NCBI RefSeq assembly: GCF_030272615.1 | Contig: NC_081410.1 | Span: 114,143,933 to 114,207,932 of the forward strand | DNA: 64,000 nucleotides | From: Cryptomeria japonica | Lineage: Eukaryota > Streptophyta > Pinopsida > Cupressales > Cupressaceae | Direction: 5' to 3' | The notes under the pieces: model-generated | Seen by the model: the letters and a program-made list of their open reading frames with translations, nothing else | The model's database searches: none | Told to the model about the DNA's origin: nothing | Shown: piece by piece, positions 11,608 through 23,402 of the stretch | Position numbering within the stretch: the stretch's first letter is position 1 | Layout of the letters: the number at the start of each line of letters is the position of its first letter | Made by a program: the position numbers and the translations under genes

Positions 11608-14015
11608 TGAAGAACACAAGTGATCACTAAGAGGGGAGGTGAATCGGAGATATTCTAAAATTTTAAATCATGGCATGCAAATATAAATTTAAAACAAAAA
11701 ACAAAAAAAAAACACAAAGATAAATCTCAAAACACAAGAATTTACGACGAAAACCCAATGTGGGAAAAACCTGAGTGAGAAGAGGTGCTAGAGTCTACTT
11801 CTCCAATCTACCCTCACAAAGAAAATCATTGGTTACAATTTGATTTAAGGTCACCAACCCTAGAGAAGCACCAACTTCTCAATTTAGAGCATCTACTCAA
11901 GGAGCACCTACCCCTAGATTTTTGAGCACCAACTCAAGGAGCATCAACCCCTGCTTTGAGGACCCACTCAAACAAACACTATCAATTACAATGTAAATTT
12001 TGAATACAATGAACTTTCTTGTTACAAGTGAGTTTTGTAACCCTTTTAAAATAGGAATCCTCTACACACTACAACTCTAATATGAAATTCCTTGAAGTCT
12101 CTTTGCTTCCCTATTAGTCTCTGCACATCAGTCTTCTTCTTGTTGTATTCTTCAATTACTCGAATTGAAGTTTTCTCTCCTTCTCTACACTCTATTTTTG
12201 TTCTCTTTCCCAACTGAATACACTTCTTCTACTCAATACTCTCTCCCCTATCAACCATAACAACTAATCTGAAATCACACCTATATTTTTTATCAGCATC
12301 CACTTATCTATCTCTACCATCTCAGCTGCCTCAACTGCCCTTGTCAAATATCATAAACCTCTTTTCTATTCGATCAGTAAAAGCATTTTCCCTCCAAGTA
12401 GAATTCGAATAATTTATTCACTTATTAACATCTTGGAGATCTTCACTACATAATATTTTTATTCCCTGTCCTAAAAGTGTTCTCAGATTGGCTGCCCATA
12501 TTAAATCCATCCTCCCTGTCTCTAGATCATTCTCTCTACTCAAATTACTAAATTTAGTAATCCTCATCTACCCATAAGATCTGATATTATTTGTATCGAT
12601 CATCTCGAGCCACTCAACAGTCTACAACATGGACACCATTAATGCATTCTCCATCCTTTCTCAACCTGGGTTGATTGGATTGACAACCACCTAATTTAAG
12701 CGCATCAAGAACACTAACCTCTACATATATGAATTGTTTTTTGACCATATGAATGATCATGTGTTGTCATATTTGTCATCCAAATCATCTCATCAATCTC
12801 AGTCAGCTACCATGTGGATCATTGTGTCAATCGGGTTGCCAACATGTTGACAAAATCATCTCAAATAGTCAAAACCCACAAGAAGGGTTTTATTGGCAAG
12901 AGGTTTAATGGTCACAACAACCTTAAATCCATTCGCAATATCGCAAACCCCTTGGTCATTTTTTTTAATCGATTTATGAACCCACAACACAAAATGTCTT
13001 TTTACCATATCGCAATCGGCTAGGTCTTCATTGATGGTCATCCATTGAAACAACGAAATGTATCTTACCTTCCTCACTGCAACTACCTTTATCACTTTCG
13101 TGAAGTTGAAAGCAACTATATCTTCCTCGACGGTCACCCATCGAAACTATGAAAAAGACTTATCTCTTCGTCGTGTGGTCTTCACTCTTTTAACTGTTTC
13201 GCACACAAGTTGGGTCAAAAAAAAATTGACCACGAAATGGCCAAATGCCCCAACAGTTACCCTTTTTTGATGTGATAAGTGCCATGTCACATCGAACAAA
13301 GGGGCATATCTCTATAAGCCCAACCAATTGGTGAGAAGAAAAATAAGTCTTGCCAAAGTGCCTTCTCACACCGAAATCTACTACAACACCAAAAGAGCCC
13401 CACAGGTATAGCTCACAACCAGAATGGACTAATGAATGATCACCAATTGGATATCCACAAACACTTAGGCGAAGTGGACCCAGCTAAGTTCATATACCGC
13501 CACATCATTGAGGGGCCTCACCATATCGGTATAATATATACCATCTGCCAAGAGGAAGCAAGTGTCATAGTAGAAAGGCAAGTCTTGCTGAAAAAGATAA
13601 GCGACCCTCACACAAACATCACACAGACCATGGACCAATAAACTAACGCCAATAGGATAACCATGAACACATGGACAAAGTGGCCCCCACATATTGATAT
13701 AGCATCCACAAGCCGCCAAGAGAGAAAAAGGGTCTTGTCGATAAACCAACTCTCTAAAATGCAAACTATGTCGCTGAGACAAAAACAAGATCTTCATGAA
13801 ATCTATTAAGCACAAATTTTTCATATTTTTCAAACTACAACTTGCCTGAATAAAATATTCCAATGGCAAAAACACATAGTGAGACCAGTGTAGAACATGA
13901 AGTCACATCATTTACACCTCTGAAACACATAAAATCAACTCTTTTATGCATATCAATTCATCTGCTACCTGCAACTACTTGACCTATTTGACATCAATGA
14001 CAACATTTGCCAATA
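11608..14015 (-). repeat. solo LTR, 2,408 bp, perfect 5-bp TSD
   Basis: GTAAG at 11603-11607 and again at 14016-14020 brackets a segment that starts TGAAGAACACAAGTG and ends TGACAACATTTGCCAATA, the last CA having become TA. It matches the solo LTR at 19,861-23,397 at both ends and inside: GAGGGGAGGTGAATC, GGGAAAAACCT, repeated GAGCACCAAC-CCCTA, and a CTACCATGTGGATC region. Read on the minus strand it begins TGTTGTCATTGATGTCAA-like sequence and ends CACCTCCCCTCTTAGTGATC...TTCTTCA. No coding domain is present. It is longer than most plant LTRs. Confidence 0.85.
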
Positions 14016-14020
14016 GTAAG

Positions 14021-14493
14021 CAATACCTGAGTTGTTATTATATTAATATTGATCAAATTTATAATTTGGGGTATCTTTGGAAATAAAAGGGTGTATGAAA
14101 TATAGTCTATAAATAGAATGAAACCAAAATAATTTCATAGAGAGTAGATGAAACTAGCTATTATATTGTATAGAATAACAAAAAACTTTTCAAAAATATG
14201 AACCTAAGGAAAAACTAATAGATATTTCATGGAGAGCGACGTGTCATGGCTCTGATGAAGAAGGTTGTTGTTCATTGTTCTTGTCCCCAACCACTAATCA
14301 AATGAAATTCAACACCTTGAGTGGGCTCAATGTCTATGATTTTCTTTAGGAAAGAACACCCTTTGGCAACTTTGTTTTGGTGTTATAGCAAACTCATGGA
14401 TTTGAAATTGGAGAGAAACAAAAACCATATCATTGACACCCCTATTTGTAGAAAGTGAGGAATTTCACTAGGAATGGGTATACCAACAACTAG
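14021..14493. other. AT-rich stretch, no gene seen
   Basis: No domain or repeat partner was found. Confidence 0.4.
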
Positions 14494-15193
14494 GAGAGTG
14501 GTTGCAACAGCCGTCTCTAAGTTCCCAAAAAAGTATTACAACATCATAACACACACCAAAGTTGAAACAACACACTTCGGCTCACTCGAATTAAGCAATG
14601 AAAAAAGAAACCACAATGGAATATCTATGTTGACATGATCAAACTCCTTTGCAACCAATATTTCATCCTTAAGCACCATCTTAATGGCTTCTAGCATCAA
14701 ACCATTTGGGGATAGAAATACCACGTTCAAGAACTGATCAATTATAAAGCCTAGGAAGGTCATTTGTCACCAAGGGATTTGAAGCCAAATGGGAGTATCC
14801 ATTTCCACCACTAAACTATACCAAGACCCTTGCGATAGAGGGATTTTAAATCTAGTTTCCTCTACATGTTGCATGAGTTGAGAAAGCTAGGCAAGCCCGC
14901 TAGAGTGAGGATAATAAAACCGTTATAAAAATATGATTTTATATGTACGATAGACAATCTTTGTACCAATTTAAATCTTATACCTACTTTGATATTGTGA
15001 TAAATGTTGATTGAAAATATAGGAGTTATTTTAGAGATTGGTTCCCTTTAACACATGCATTTTAAGTTGTGTATGAAAAGGGCATCCCTTCCTAAGACAA
15101 AAAAATGGTTGATATGAATGGGAATAAAGGAAAATAAATCTCACACAACATCATTGGTTGATGAAACCTAAAACTTGGTTGATGCAACATCAT
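14494..15193. repeat. 700-bp tandem duplication, unit 1
   Basis: GAGAGTGGTTGCAACA starts here and again exactly 700 bp downstream. The two units then run in parallel (for example AAGCCTAGGAAGG and GGCATCCCTTCCTAAGACAA) with scattered substitutions and a few indels. A minus-strand frame (14536-14763) is broken and matches no family I know. Confidence 0.9.
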
Positions 15194-15905
15194 GAGAGTG
15201 GTTGCAACAACTATCTCTAAGTTCCCAAAGAAGTCTTTCAACATCAAAACACACACCAAATTAAAAAAAAAAATACTTCGGCTTGCTCGAATCCAGCAAA
15301 GACACAAGAAAATACAATGGAATATCTATGTTGACATGACCGAACTCCTTTGCATTTCATCCTTGAGCACCATCTTAGTGGCTTCTAGCATCAAACCATT
15401 TGAGGCTAGAAATACCACATTTAAGCATCGATAATATATAAAGCCTAGGAAGGCCATTTGTCACCAAGGACTTTGAAGCCAAATGGGAGTATCCATTTCC
15501 ACCACTAAACTAATTTTTTCTAATGAAATTTTTTTCATACCAAGACCCTTGCAATAGAGGGATTTTAAAACCAATTTCCTCTACATGTTGCACGAGTTGA
15601 GCAAGCCACACAAGCCCACTAAAGTGGAGATAATAAAAACTGTTATAGAAATGTGATTTCATATGTAGGATAGACAAGCTTTGTACCAATTTAAATATTA
15701 TACCTACTTTGATATTGTGATAAATGTTGATTGAAAAGATAGGATTTATTCTACATATCGGTTCCCTTTGCCACATGTCCATTTTAAGATATGTATGTTT
15801 ACGGAAAGGACATCCCTTCCTAAGACAACAAATGGTTGATATGAATGATAATAAAGAGAAAATAAACCTCACACAACATCGTTAGTTAATGATACCTAAA
15901 ATTTT
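15194..15905. repeat. 700-bp tandem duplication, unit 2
   Basis: This is the second unit of the tandem duplication. It differs from unit 1 by substitutions and by an inserted piece near 15,510-15,540. A 120-codon minus-strand frame (15,510-15,872) exists only in this unit and is not conserved in unit 1, so I do not call it a gene. Confidence 0.9.
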
Positions 15906-16469
15906 GTACTCCACACCATCATACAAGACTGATACCACATAAAATCTAAGTTGGCACTATCTTGCCACCTCATTCATTGTGGGACCAAGTCTAAAAGGGT
16001 CACACCATATTTATCTATCTCACTATTTTCTTTGTGATACACATGGTTAGCCATAGTTCTTGGTATCCTTTCCATGAGAAGTAGAGCCTCATCAGCCACC
16101 AACAAGAAATGTCATTTTGTTGGATAGTATTGATGACTATTGAAGAATCACCTTCAATTTCAGATTATTTAAATTTAATACTAAGGATAATTTGAGACCA
16201 TAGATAAGAACCTAAAATTTGATCTCATTATTAGTTCTTTGTATAGCATTCCTTTTTTTTTCTTTTTTCTTTTTGATAACCCTGCAGTATCCCCATAAGT
16301 GTAGCATTCATTATATGCACATGATTATTCAAGCTAAATAAATTAGCTTCTATGACACAGGGATAAACCATCCTATACTGAGAAACCCCTAATGGACAAT
16401 AAGATGTCTTTATTTGTCAACTTAAGGATGCAGACTTGAAATGGGTAAACACCATATGTGCATAATGAA
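15906..16469. other. intergenic, no gene seen
   Basis: A low-complexity T-rich tract lies at 16,251-16,275. Nothing else is recognisable. Confidence 0.4.
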
Positions 16470-16474
16470 CCCAT

Positions 16475-16814
16475 TGTTGATATGTGGCGACTGATCATGC
16501 AAGTACTATCTCGAGGGTTGCACCCCAGAGGAAATTTTTTTGTCATTTTTTGTTAAAAAATCAACATTGAAAAAACCCTAAAAAATAATCGACTTTGAGT
16601 GTTGCCCTAAAAATTGCTTATTATAAGTGGTTGGAATGTAAAAAGTCATTGTAATGGTGTTGTATTGATTTATTGGATAATAAGAAAAGATTGGATGGTT
16701 GTGTCATATGGATGTAGCCCATCTTGGGTGAACCACGTTAAATCTTTGTGTTATCTATGTCATGTATTTTTCTTCATCTTTTGTATTTTCTCTGGATCTG
16801 TCTAAACCTTAAAA
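16475..16814 (+). repeat. copia 5' LTR
   Basis: It runs from TGTTGATATGTGG to CCTTAAAA, where the 3' LTR has CCCTAACA. Shared text includes GAGTGTTGCCCTAAAAATTG and CTTGGGTGAACCACGTTAAA. It is about 70 bp shorter than the 3' LTR, lacking a piece after CAAGTACTAT and one near its end. Confidence 0.9.
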
Positions 16815-16815
16815 A

Positions 16816-16829
16816 TTGGTATCAAAGTC
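16816..16829 (+). other. copia primer-binding site
   Basis: TTGGTATCAAAGTC directly follows the 5' LTR. It resembles TGGTATCAGAGC, the complement of the 3' end of plant initiator methionine tRNA, which primes minus-strand DNA synthesis. Confidence 0.85.
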
Positions 16830-16867
16830 ATGTATTTTTGTAAATTGGTAGGGATTTTCAAATTTGA

Positions 16868-17640
16868 GTGGGAGCAATCGAAGAAACCAAATTCAAGGTC
16901 GAGAAGTTCAAGGGCCAGAATTATAAGTTATGGAAAATACAGATGGAGGATTACCCGTATCAAAAGGATCTATGGCGAGCATTGGAAGGAAAGACAAAGA
17001 AACCAACTACGATGTCAGATGAAGATTGGGATATTCTGCATAGAAAGGCACTAAGAACCATTAGGTTGTGCCTTGCACCATTTGTAGCATTCAATATATC
17101 AAAAGCAACAACGACTGCAAATTTGATGTCAGCACTAGCTAAACTATATGAGAAACCTTCAGTTTTAAATAAGGTATTTCTTATGAAGCATTTGTTTAAT
17201 ATGAAAATGAGTGAGGGAGGATCTGTAGTAGATCATTTAATTGAATTTAATACAGTTACCAACCAATTGACTTTTATAAAAATTAACTTTGATGATGAGG
17301 TTAGGTCTCTCTTAATTTTATGTTCTTTGCCAAAAAGTTAGAATAGCTTGGTTATGGTTGTAAGTAACTTTGTCTCTGCTACAAATACTTTAAAATTTGA
17401 TGATGTTGTTGGTGTTATCCTAAGTGAGGAAATGCGATGAAAAACCACAAGTGATACTTCAACATCATTGGATATTGTTTTGAATGTAGAGAATAGGGGA
17501 AGATCAAAGAAAAGAGGAAAAGGCCCTGGACGTGAGAAGTCATGAGGAAAGTCAAAGAAAGGACGCTCTCAATTCAGAGGAAGAATGCTAGTACTGCGAA
17601 AAGCCAGGACATTTAAAGAAAGATTATTGGTCATGGAAAA
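16868..17640 (+). pseudogene. copia gag (nucleocapsid polyprotein), broken
   Basis: Gag packages the element RNA in virus-like particles. The frame starts with GTG where ATG is expected (GTG GGA GCA ATC GAA GAA) and reads KFKGQNYKLWKIQMEDYPYQKDL, a copia gag N-terminus (DUF4219/UBN2 type), to a TAG stop after CSLPKS near 17,340. Further gag sequence (SNFVSATNTLKFDDVV, then SEEMR and a stop) follows. A frameshift precedes the zinc knuckle near 17,585, which reads EC-stop-YCEKPGHLKKDY: the CCHC motif has a stop after the first Cys and a Tyr in place of the last Cys. Non-functional. Confidence 0.85.
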
Positions 17641-17735
17641 ACAAACAAGGAGACATAAATGAAGATGATAGTAAGGAAGGTAATGTTGCAAGTAATACTT
17701 TACAAGATGCCTTGATTCTGTGTTTAGATAATGTT

Positions 17736-18115
17736 AATGATTCTTGGGTAATAGATTTAGGGGCTTCATTTCATGCTATACCCCATAGAAAATATTTTCT
17801 CTAGATTATGTTCAAGGTGATTTTGGAGAGACATATTTGGGTGATGTTGAGCCCTGTCAGATTGTCGGAAAAGGAAAGATAGAGATCAAGTTGTAGAATG
17901 GAAATGACTAGTTGTTGTAGGAGGTAAGACATGTTCCTAATTTAAGAAGAAATTTAATTTCTGCAGGACAACTGGGCAGTGAAGGATGCATAGTTACCTT
18001 TACAGACAATGTCTGGAAGGTCATTAAAGGTGCATTAGTAGTAGCTAAAGGTGAAAAGGTAGGCACATTGTATTTGTGTACTGGTAATACTTATTCTACC
18101 TTAGCTTCTACATGA
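17736..18115 (+). pseudogene. copia aspartic protease region, broken
   Basis: The protease cleaves the polyprotein. DSWVIDLGASFHAIPH starting near 17,739 is the active-site loop; the usual DSGAS has become DLGAS. The following sequence contains RHVPNLRRNLISAGQLGSEG (near 17,925-17,985), a conserved copia segment between protease and integrase. Stops occur at several points, including near 17,896 and 18,113. Confidence 0.75.
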
Positions 18116-18162
18116 AAAGTTGCTACAAGGATAACTACAATAGATGTTGCAAGGACAGATTC

Positions 18163-19074
18163 AAAACTATGGCATCATAGACTTGGGCACATGAGTGAGA
18201 AAGGGATGAAAATCCTTCAGTCTAAATTTTTTTTGCCAAGATTGAAGTAGATTGATTTAGAATTATGTGAAAATAGTGTTTATGGTAAACAAAAAAGAGT
18301 CAAATTTTTCAAGGTTAAGAAAGAGAAGAAGAGTGAGAAATTAGAGCTTGTGAATTAAGATATATGGGGACGGACTCAGGTATCATCTCTAGGTGGCTCT
18401 TTTTATTATGTTATTTTTATAGACGATGCAACCAAGAAAACATGGGTATATTCCTAAAACAAAAATCAGATGTTTTTGAAACTTTTAAGAAATGGAAAGC
18501 TTTGGTTGAGAATGAGATAGGAAAAAAGTTGAAGTGTCTCAAATCTGATAATGGAGGTGAGTATTGCAGGAAATCATTTGAAGAACATTGTTCTTTCAAT
18601 GGAATCCTAAGATAAAAAATAGTTTTAGGAACCCCACAAAAAATGGTATGTCTAAGAGAATGAATAGGACCATCATCGAGTGTGCAAGGAGCATGAGATT
18701 GCATGTTGGACTGCCTCTACAATTTTGGGCAAATGCTATACATACTAGGGTTTATTTGATAAATAAAGGACCTTCAAATCCTTTGGATGGTGGCATTCCA
18801 GAGGAGGCATGGACTGGTAAAAAGGTAAACTATTCTTTTCTAAAAACCTTTGGTTGTGAAGCTTTTGTCCATGTTGATAAAGAAAACATAATCAAGCTTG
18901 ATGCTAAATCTAAAAAATGTACCTTCATTGGATATGGAATGGATGACTTTGGTTATCAGTTATGGGATTTTGAAAATATGAAAATAATTAAAAGTAGAGA
19001 TGTTATATTCAATGAGAAGGTCATGTATAAAGAACAAATGCAGGAAAATAAGCATAGACAGGTCAAAAAGTAAT
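18163..19074 (+). pseudogene. copia integrase, broken, catalytic Glu lost
   Basis: The region opens with the GAG-pre-integrase segment LWHHRLGHMSEKGMKIL. It continues with DIWG (first catalytic Asp, near 18,360), IFIDDATKKTWVY, a one-base loss near 18,450, then LKSDNGGEYC (second Asp). The third segment, NGMSKRMNRTIIECARSMRL (near 18,650), has Lys where the invariant Glu should be. Downstream text runs through GGIPEEAWTGKK and FLKTFGCEAFVHVDKEN, and ends at a TAA near 19,072 after HRQVKK. The C-terminal part (18,588-19,074) is one open frame of about 160 codons, but the catalytic change means loss of strand transfer. Confidence 0.9.
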
Positions 19075-19111
19075 ATGTGGTGTTGGATGAGATCCTAAAA
19101 ATAAAATTCCA

Positions 19112-19860
19112 TTGGTACCTGATGCTCAGCAACAACAAAATATCCCACAAACTCTTGCAAGTGTTAGATGTTCTACAAGGTTAAGTAGACCTCCTGAAAT
19201 ATTTTCTCCTTCTTTGTATTCTATTTTATTAACTGATTCTGGTGAACTAGAAGGGCATAAAGAAGCAATGCAGGTGGATGTCAAACAACAGTGGGAGGTA
19301 GGCATGAAAGAGGAAATGGATTCCTTGATGAAGAATCAGACTTGGGACTTAGTCCCATTACCTATAGGAAAAAGAGCCTTGCTAAATAAAAGGGTTTATA
19401 GGCTAAAGGAAGAGGATGGAGGACATAAAAGATATAAGGGAAAACTCATGGTTAAAGGTTTTGCACAAAAAAGGGGTATAGATTTTGATGAAATATTTTC
19501 TCCAGTTGTAAAAATGACTTCAATCAGAACTATTCTAAGTCTTGTGGTTGCAGAAGACTTGCATCTTGAACAACTAGATGTTAAAACAACTTTTATCCAT
19601 GGGGATTTGGAGGAGGAAATCTACATGCAACAACCATAGGGATATGAGATCAAAGGTAAGGAGCTATTAGTGTGCAGGTTGAAGAAGAGTCTGTATGGCC
19701 TAAAGCAAGCACCCTGACAATGGTATTCAAAATTTGATAGTTTCATGGCTGAACAAGGTTACCATAGATGTCATTCTGATCATTGTGTTTATTTTAAGAG
19801 ATTTGATAATGGTAGTTATATTATCCTCTTACTTAATGTTCATGACATGTTTTTTGTTGG
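19112..19860 (+). pseudogene. copia reverse transcriptase, N-terminal part
   Basis: The frame carries the copia RT landmarks WEVGMKEEMDSLMKNQTWDL, YKGKLMVKGFAQKRGIDFDE, FSPVVKMTSIRTILSLV and LDVKTTFIHGDLEEEIYM. A TAG follows MQQP (19,637-19,639), and another stop lies within LKQAP-stop-QWY. The catalytic motif YVDDM reads NVHDM (about 19,835-19,849), so the first of the two metal-binding Asp residues is His. The frame then stops at the solo LTR insertion point. Confidence 0.9.
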
Positions 19861-21392
19861 TGAAAGAACACAATGGACCAGTGAGAGGGGGGTGAATCAA
19901 TGGTAATCAAAATATTGAACCTATAAAAGGTCTAAACTTTAATCACAATAAATATAATGCTATGAGTAGAGATATAAAATGCATTAATACACACACACAC
20001 ACATAGAAAACTCATAACACAAGAATATACGAGAAAAACCCACGGTAGGGAAAAACCTCGGTGAGAAATGTTGATGGATTCTATTGCTCCAATCTAGCCT
20101 CACAAGTAAATCACTGATTAAAAGTTTAGGGAACCAACCCAAGGAGCACCAACCCCTATAGTTTATGGGCACCAACCCAAAGGAGCACCAAAACCCTAGC
20201 TTTATGGGCACCAACCCAAAGGAGCACCAACCCCTAGCTTTATGAGCACCTACTCAAAGGATCACCTACCCCTTCACTGAGCACCCACTCAGAGATTTAC
20301 AATGACTCTGTAAATTAAATTGTTACAATGAAATGCCTCGTTACAAATCTGTGTTGTAACACCTTATTGTATTGTTGTTGGCTCACTGTGTTATCTGCAC
20401 TTATGATTGTGTGATTATTCTTTGCTCTCAATCTTTGTTCTTTGTTCTCTATCTTCTGCTATCAGTCCCTTCTGCCAACCTTTTGTTCAAGCTTATCTTC
20501 TCTGCAACTAGCTCTCTACTTTCCGATCAATTCATTCCTCCATATATTGTGTTGTCTACCTCAGCTCTTCACTTCTCTAGTCTTAGGTCATTGTAGCTCT
20601 CTATCTTTGTTCCCATCTACACTCTACACCATAGGGCTGAATGAACTACTCTATTTTTTAATTTCCATCCATGTGTGTACATCTGTAAACTTAGTTGCCT
20701 CATCTACAACTATCAAATATCATCAACCACTCCTCTATTCAATCAATTTTGTACCAATAATGGTTTCCCTCCTAGAATAGATTCAAATCTGATCTCCTTG
20801 GCCTCTAAGAGATCATGTCTACAAACTAGTAAGATTATTTGTACACACCACTCAGATAGATAGTTTCTCATAATAAATGTATTTTTTTGAAAACCATATG
20901 TATTGAGATCATGCTTTTGAAATTGTATTACTATACTTAGTAACCTTCAACCTGGTAGATTTCCCTGAGCCTCAAAATGCTCAACAAATTCCTCTACAAT
21001 GTGATCGCCATTAAATGTTGCTTTGTTCTTCTCAGTCTGTGATGTACTCTGATTACTAGCTTTAGAAGTCTTCATCTATTTGATGGGATATGATATCCTT
21101 CCTCGATCCACACAAATAATCTGTAGCTTGGTCGCCATTAATGCATTATTTTCTCTCTCTTGACCTGCCCTAAAAAGATTGACAATTGCCTCATTTAAAT
21201 TTATCATCACCAACTTATGCGTATCAGATTTCTTCTTCAACCAGCATGGATGCCAAATGTCTTCAAAATAGTCATCCAAGTCACTCAGTCAACGTCAGTC
21301 AACTATCATATGGATCCTCATTTCTTTCGGCCTGCCAACATGTCCACAGAGTCATCACAATTGAACATATTGACTTCAAACTCTATCACTAT

Positions 21393-22062
21393 GAGATGGT
21401 GGGATACACATCATCTTCCTTTTTATTTTACCCTGCATCGTCATTTACAAACCCACTTTACCAATGTGAGCTAGCGGGATGCTTCAAACATCCTAGATCT
21501 TGATGCCTCATAGACTCCTCATCTACGTTTCCCAGTTGTGGGATAGTGGGGAGCACCTCTCTTGTTTATTTAACTTTCCCCATAGAGAATCCAGACTTTA
21601 GTCTTTGACGTTGTGGGATAGCGGGAGCCTTTAGTTTCTTTATTTTTGCTTGTCCCGAGCGACCATCACATTTCACTTTTCCATCCTACAAGATAGCGGG
21701 GAGCCACTGCTTCTTTCTTCTACATGCCCTGCACACACCTTTTCCTTCACCCTCTATTGTCGTGGGATAAAGAGATGCAAGCCCAGAAATCCTGATTCTT
21801 ACCTCACATGACCTTCTCCTTTATGTCGTCACTGTTGCGGGATAGCAGGAAATGTCTCTTGCCTTTATCCTTGTTAGCCCACATGATCATTCCACCTTGA
21901 CTCTATGTAGTGCAGGATGGTGGGAGCCTTTAACTTATGTCTTCTTGTTACCCCGCACACCTTCATCTTTACTATCTTTGACTTGGCGGGATAGAGAGGG
22001 GACACTATCCGCTTTGCTCTGAAGTTACTCTGCAATATCTCATTTCTCTCCTCCATCATGTC
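21393..22062. repeat. 75-bp minisatellite array inside the solo LTR
   Basis: A core like GGGATAGCGGGAGCC recurs at 21,393, 21,468, 21,540, 21,615, 21,690, 21,764, 21,839, 21,914 and 21,988, that is every 72-75 bp, for nine units. Between cores the units share a pyrimidine-rich filler with CCCCGCACAC or TGCCCTGCAC-like text. Units are strongly diverged but the spacing is kept. Confidence 0.8.
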
Positions 22063-22579
22063 ACAGTATGCCACCATCACCAAGACATCGAACCCACACT
22101 GCCAACTTGGATGAATAGACGGATGCCACTTAGTTGCCACATCACATAAGGATTCAGCATGACACCCAAATCATCAACCATGACAACTGCCAGAGATCGA
22201 ATTTCAGAAAGACTTTACCATTCTCTCATGGTCCAAAGAGGTCTTATTGAAATGGAAAGTTACACCGAAATCCAGTGGGTCTTGTATGAAGCCAACAATC
22301 ATCTGTCACTTGTTGCATAACTGACATGACCTCTCCATGTAAACATTTAATTGTTGATGTGATAGTAAACGTTTCATATTAGAGCCTTCAGTCAAACATC
22401 GTGGGCTTGACTATCAGAGGTAAGAGATCACCCAGAAGTCAGAACAGAGAACCAACAGACTTCAATATTTCTAGCAGGTCGTGATATATCGATAAGAGGC
22501 TTTCCAACACAAGGCCCACACATTCGAAATACAACCAACCTATGGTCACCATGTGCACACTTGAGCCTAAAGAGAGAGG

Positions 22580-23000
22580 GCCCTACCGGAAAGAAAGAAT
22601 GGTTTTAGTGTAGCAAACAAGATCGCAAAGAGGGGAAAAGGTTTCACCGAAAAGGCTCCTTACACCAAAAAAAAGGATGTCGCTAAGACCAAAGGCATAT
22701 CACACCAAAAGGGAAGCCTATCGATATAAGGCTTGATGTTTGCGAAGGTCGATAGTAGTCATGCCAAACAAAGAGGTTACACCGAAAACCAAAACATGTT
22801 GCCCAGAAACCTTCACAATCATATCGAAAAAGACAACTTTGCCAAGACAGAAACCTTGTCTCACTGAAAAGGGAACTCTATCAGTATAGCATATAAATGA
22901 CTGCATAGCCCAAAAATGAGTCACAATGATAGACCAAGCTACACCAATATAGATGATGTCACTCAGACAAAAACATAGTCATGCCGAAAAACTTCTAAAC
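22580..23000. repeat. about 40-bp periodic motif array inside the solo LTR
   Basis: CACCGAAAA-like motifs recur near 22,645, 22,663, 22,703, 22,780, 22,821, 22,862, 22,942 and 22,983, mostly about 40 bp apart. Between them are repeated TCGATATAAGG and CGCTAAGAC-like pieces. Similar motifs occur at 13,369-13,780 in the other solo LTR. Confidence 0.6.
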
Positions 23001-23402
23001 AATGGATTTTTGCATATTTCACTCTGCAACTCACTTAGATCAAATCTGATGGATGAAGCACACTATGATATCAATGTGGAATATGATCCCAACACTGAAG
23101 CACATGAATTCCATAAAATATCACCTTTTCAACTCAATCTTTCCTTCATTCCATTTAATTTAATCTTTTATGTAGCCTACAACATTTGTGTAACATAACG
23201 AGACGTGTTATGCATGACTGCATAACCCGCATGTTATGCGCTTCACCTATCTGCAATTGTTCTCTTGTTGAAATCAATCAACTCTACATGTCTACTACAT
23301 TTTCATCCATTGAGTGTCTTGTATGTCTCTCTACATCTCCATCAACTCAGCTCTACATACACACATGTTGACATCAATGACAACCTCAATGCCAACAATT
23401 GG

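Larger units (their letters stand above)
19861..23397 (-). repeat. solo LTR, 3,537 bp, inserted in the copia RT
   Basis: The insertion splits the RT just after FFVG. GTTGG (19,856-19,860) on the left and ATTGG (23,398-23,402) on the right form a 5-bp target duplication with one change. Termini are TGAAAGAACACAATGG and AATGCCAACA; read on the minus strand the LTR starts TGTTGGCATT and ends TTCACCCCCCTCTCACTGG...GTTCTTTCA. It belongs with the solo LTR at 11,608-14,015, but is 1.1 kb longer because it contains two periodic arrays. A CACACACACACA run lies at about 19,989-20,003. I see no protein domain. Confidence 0.85.
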
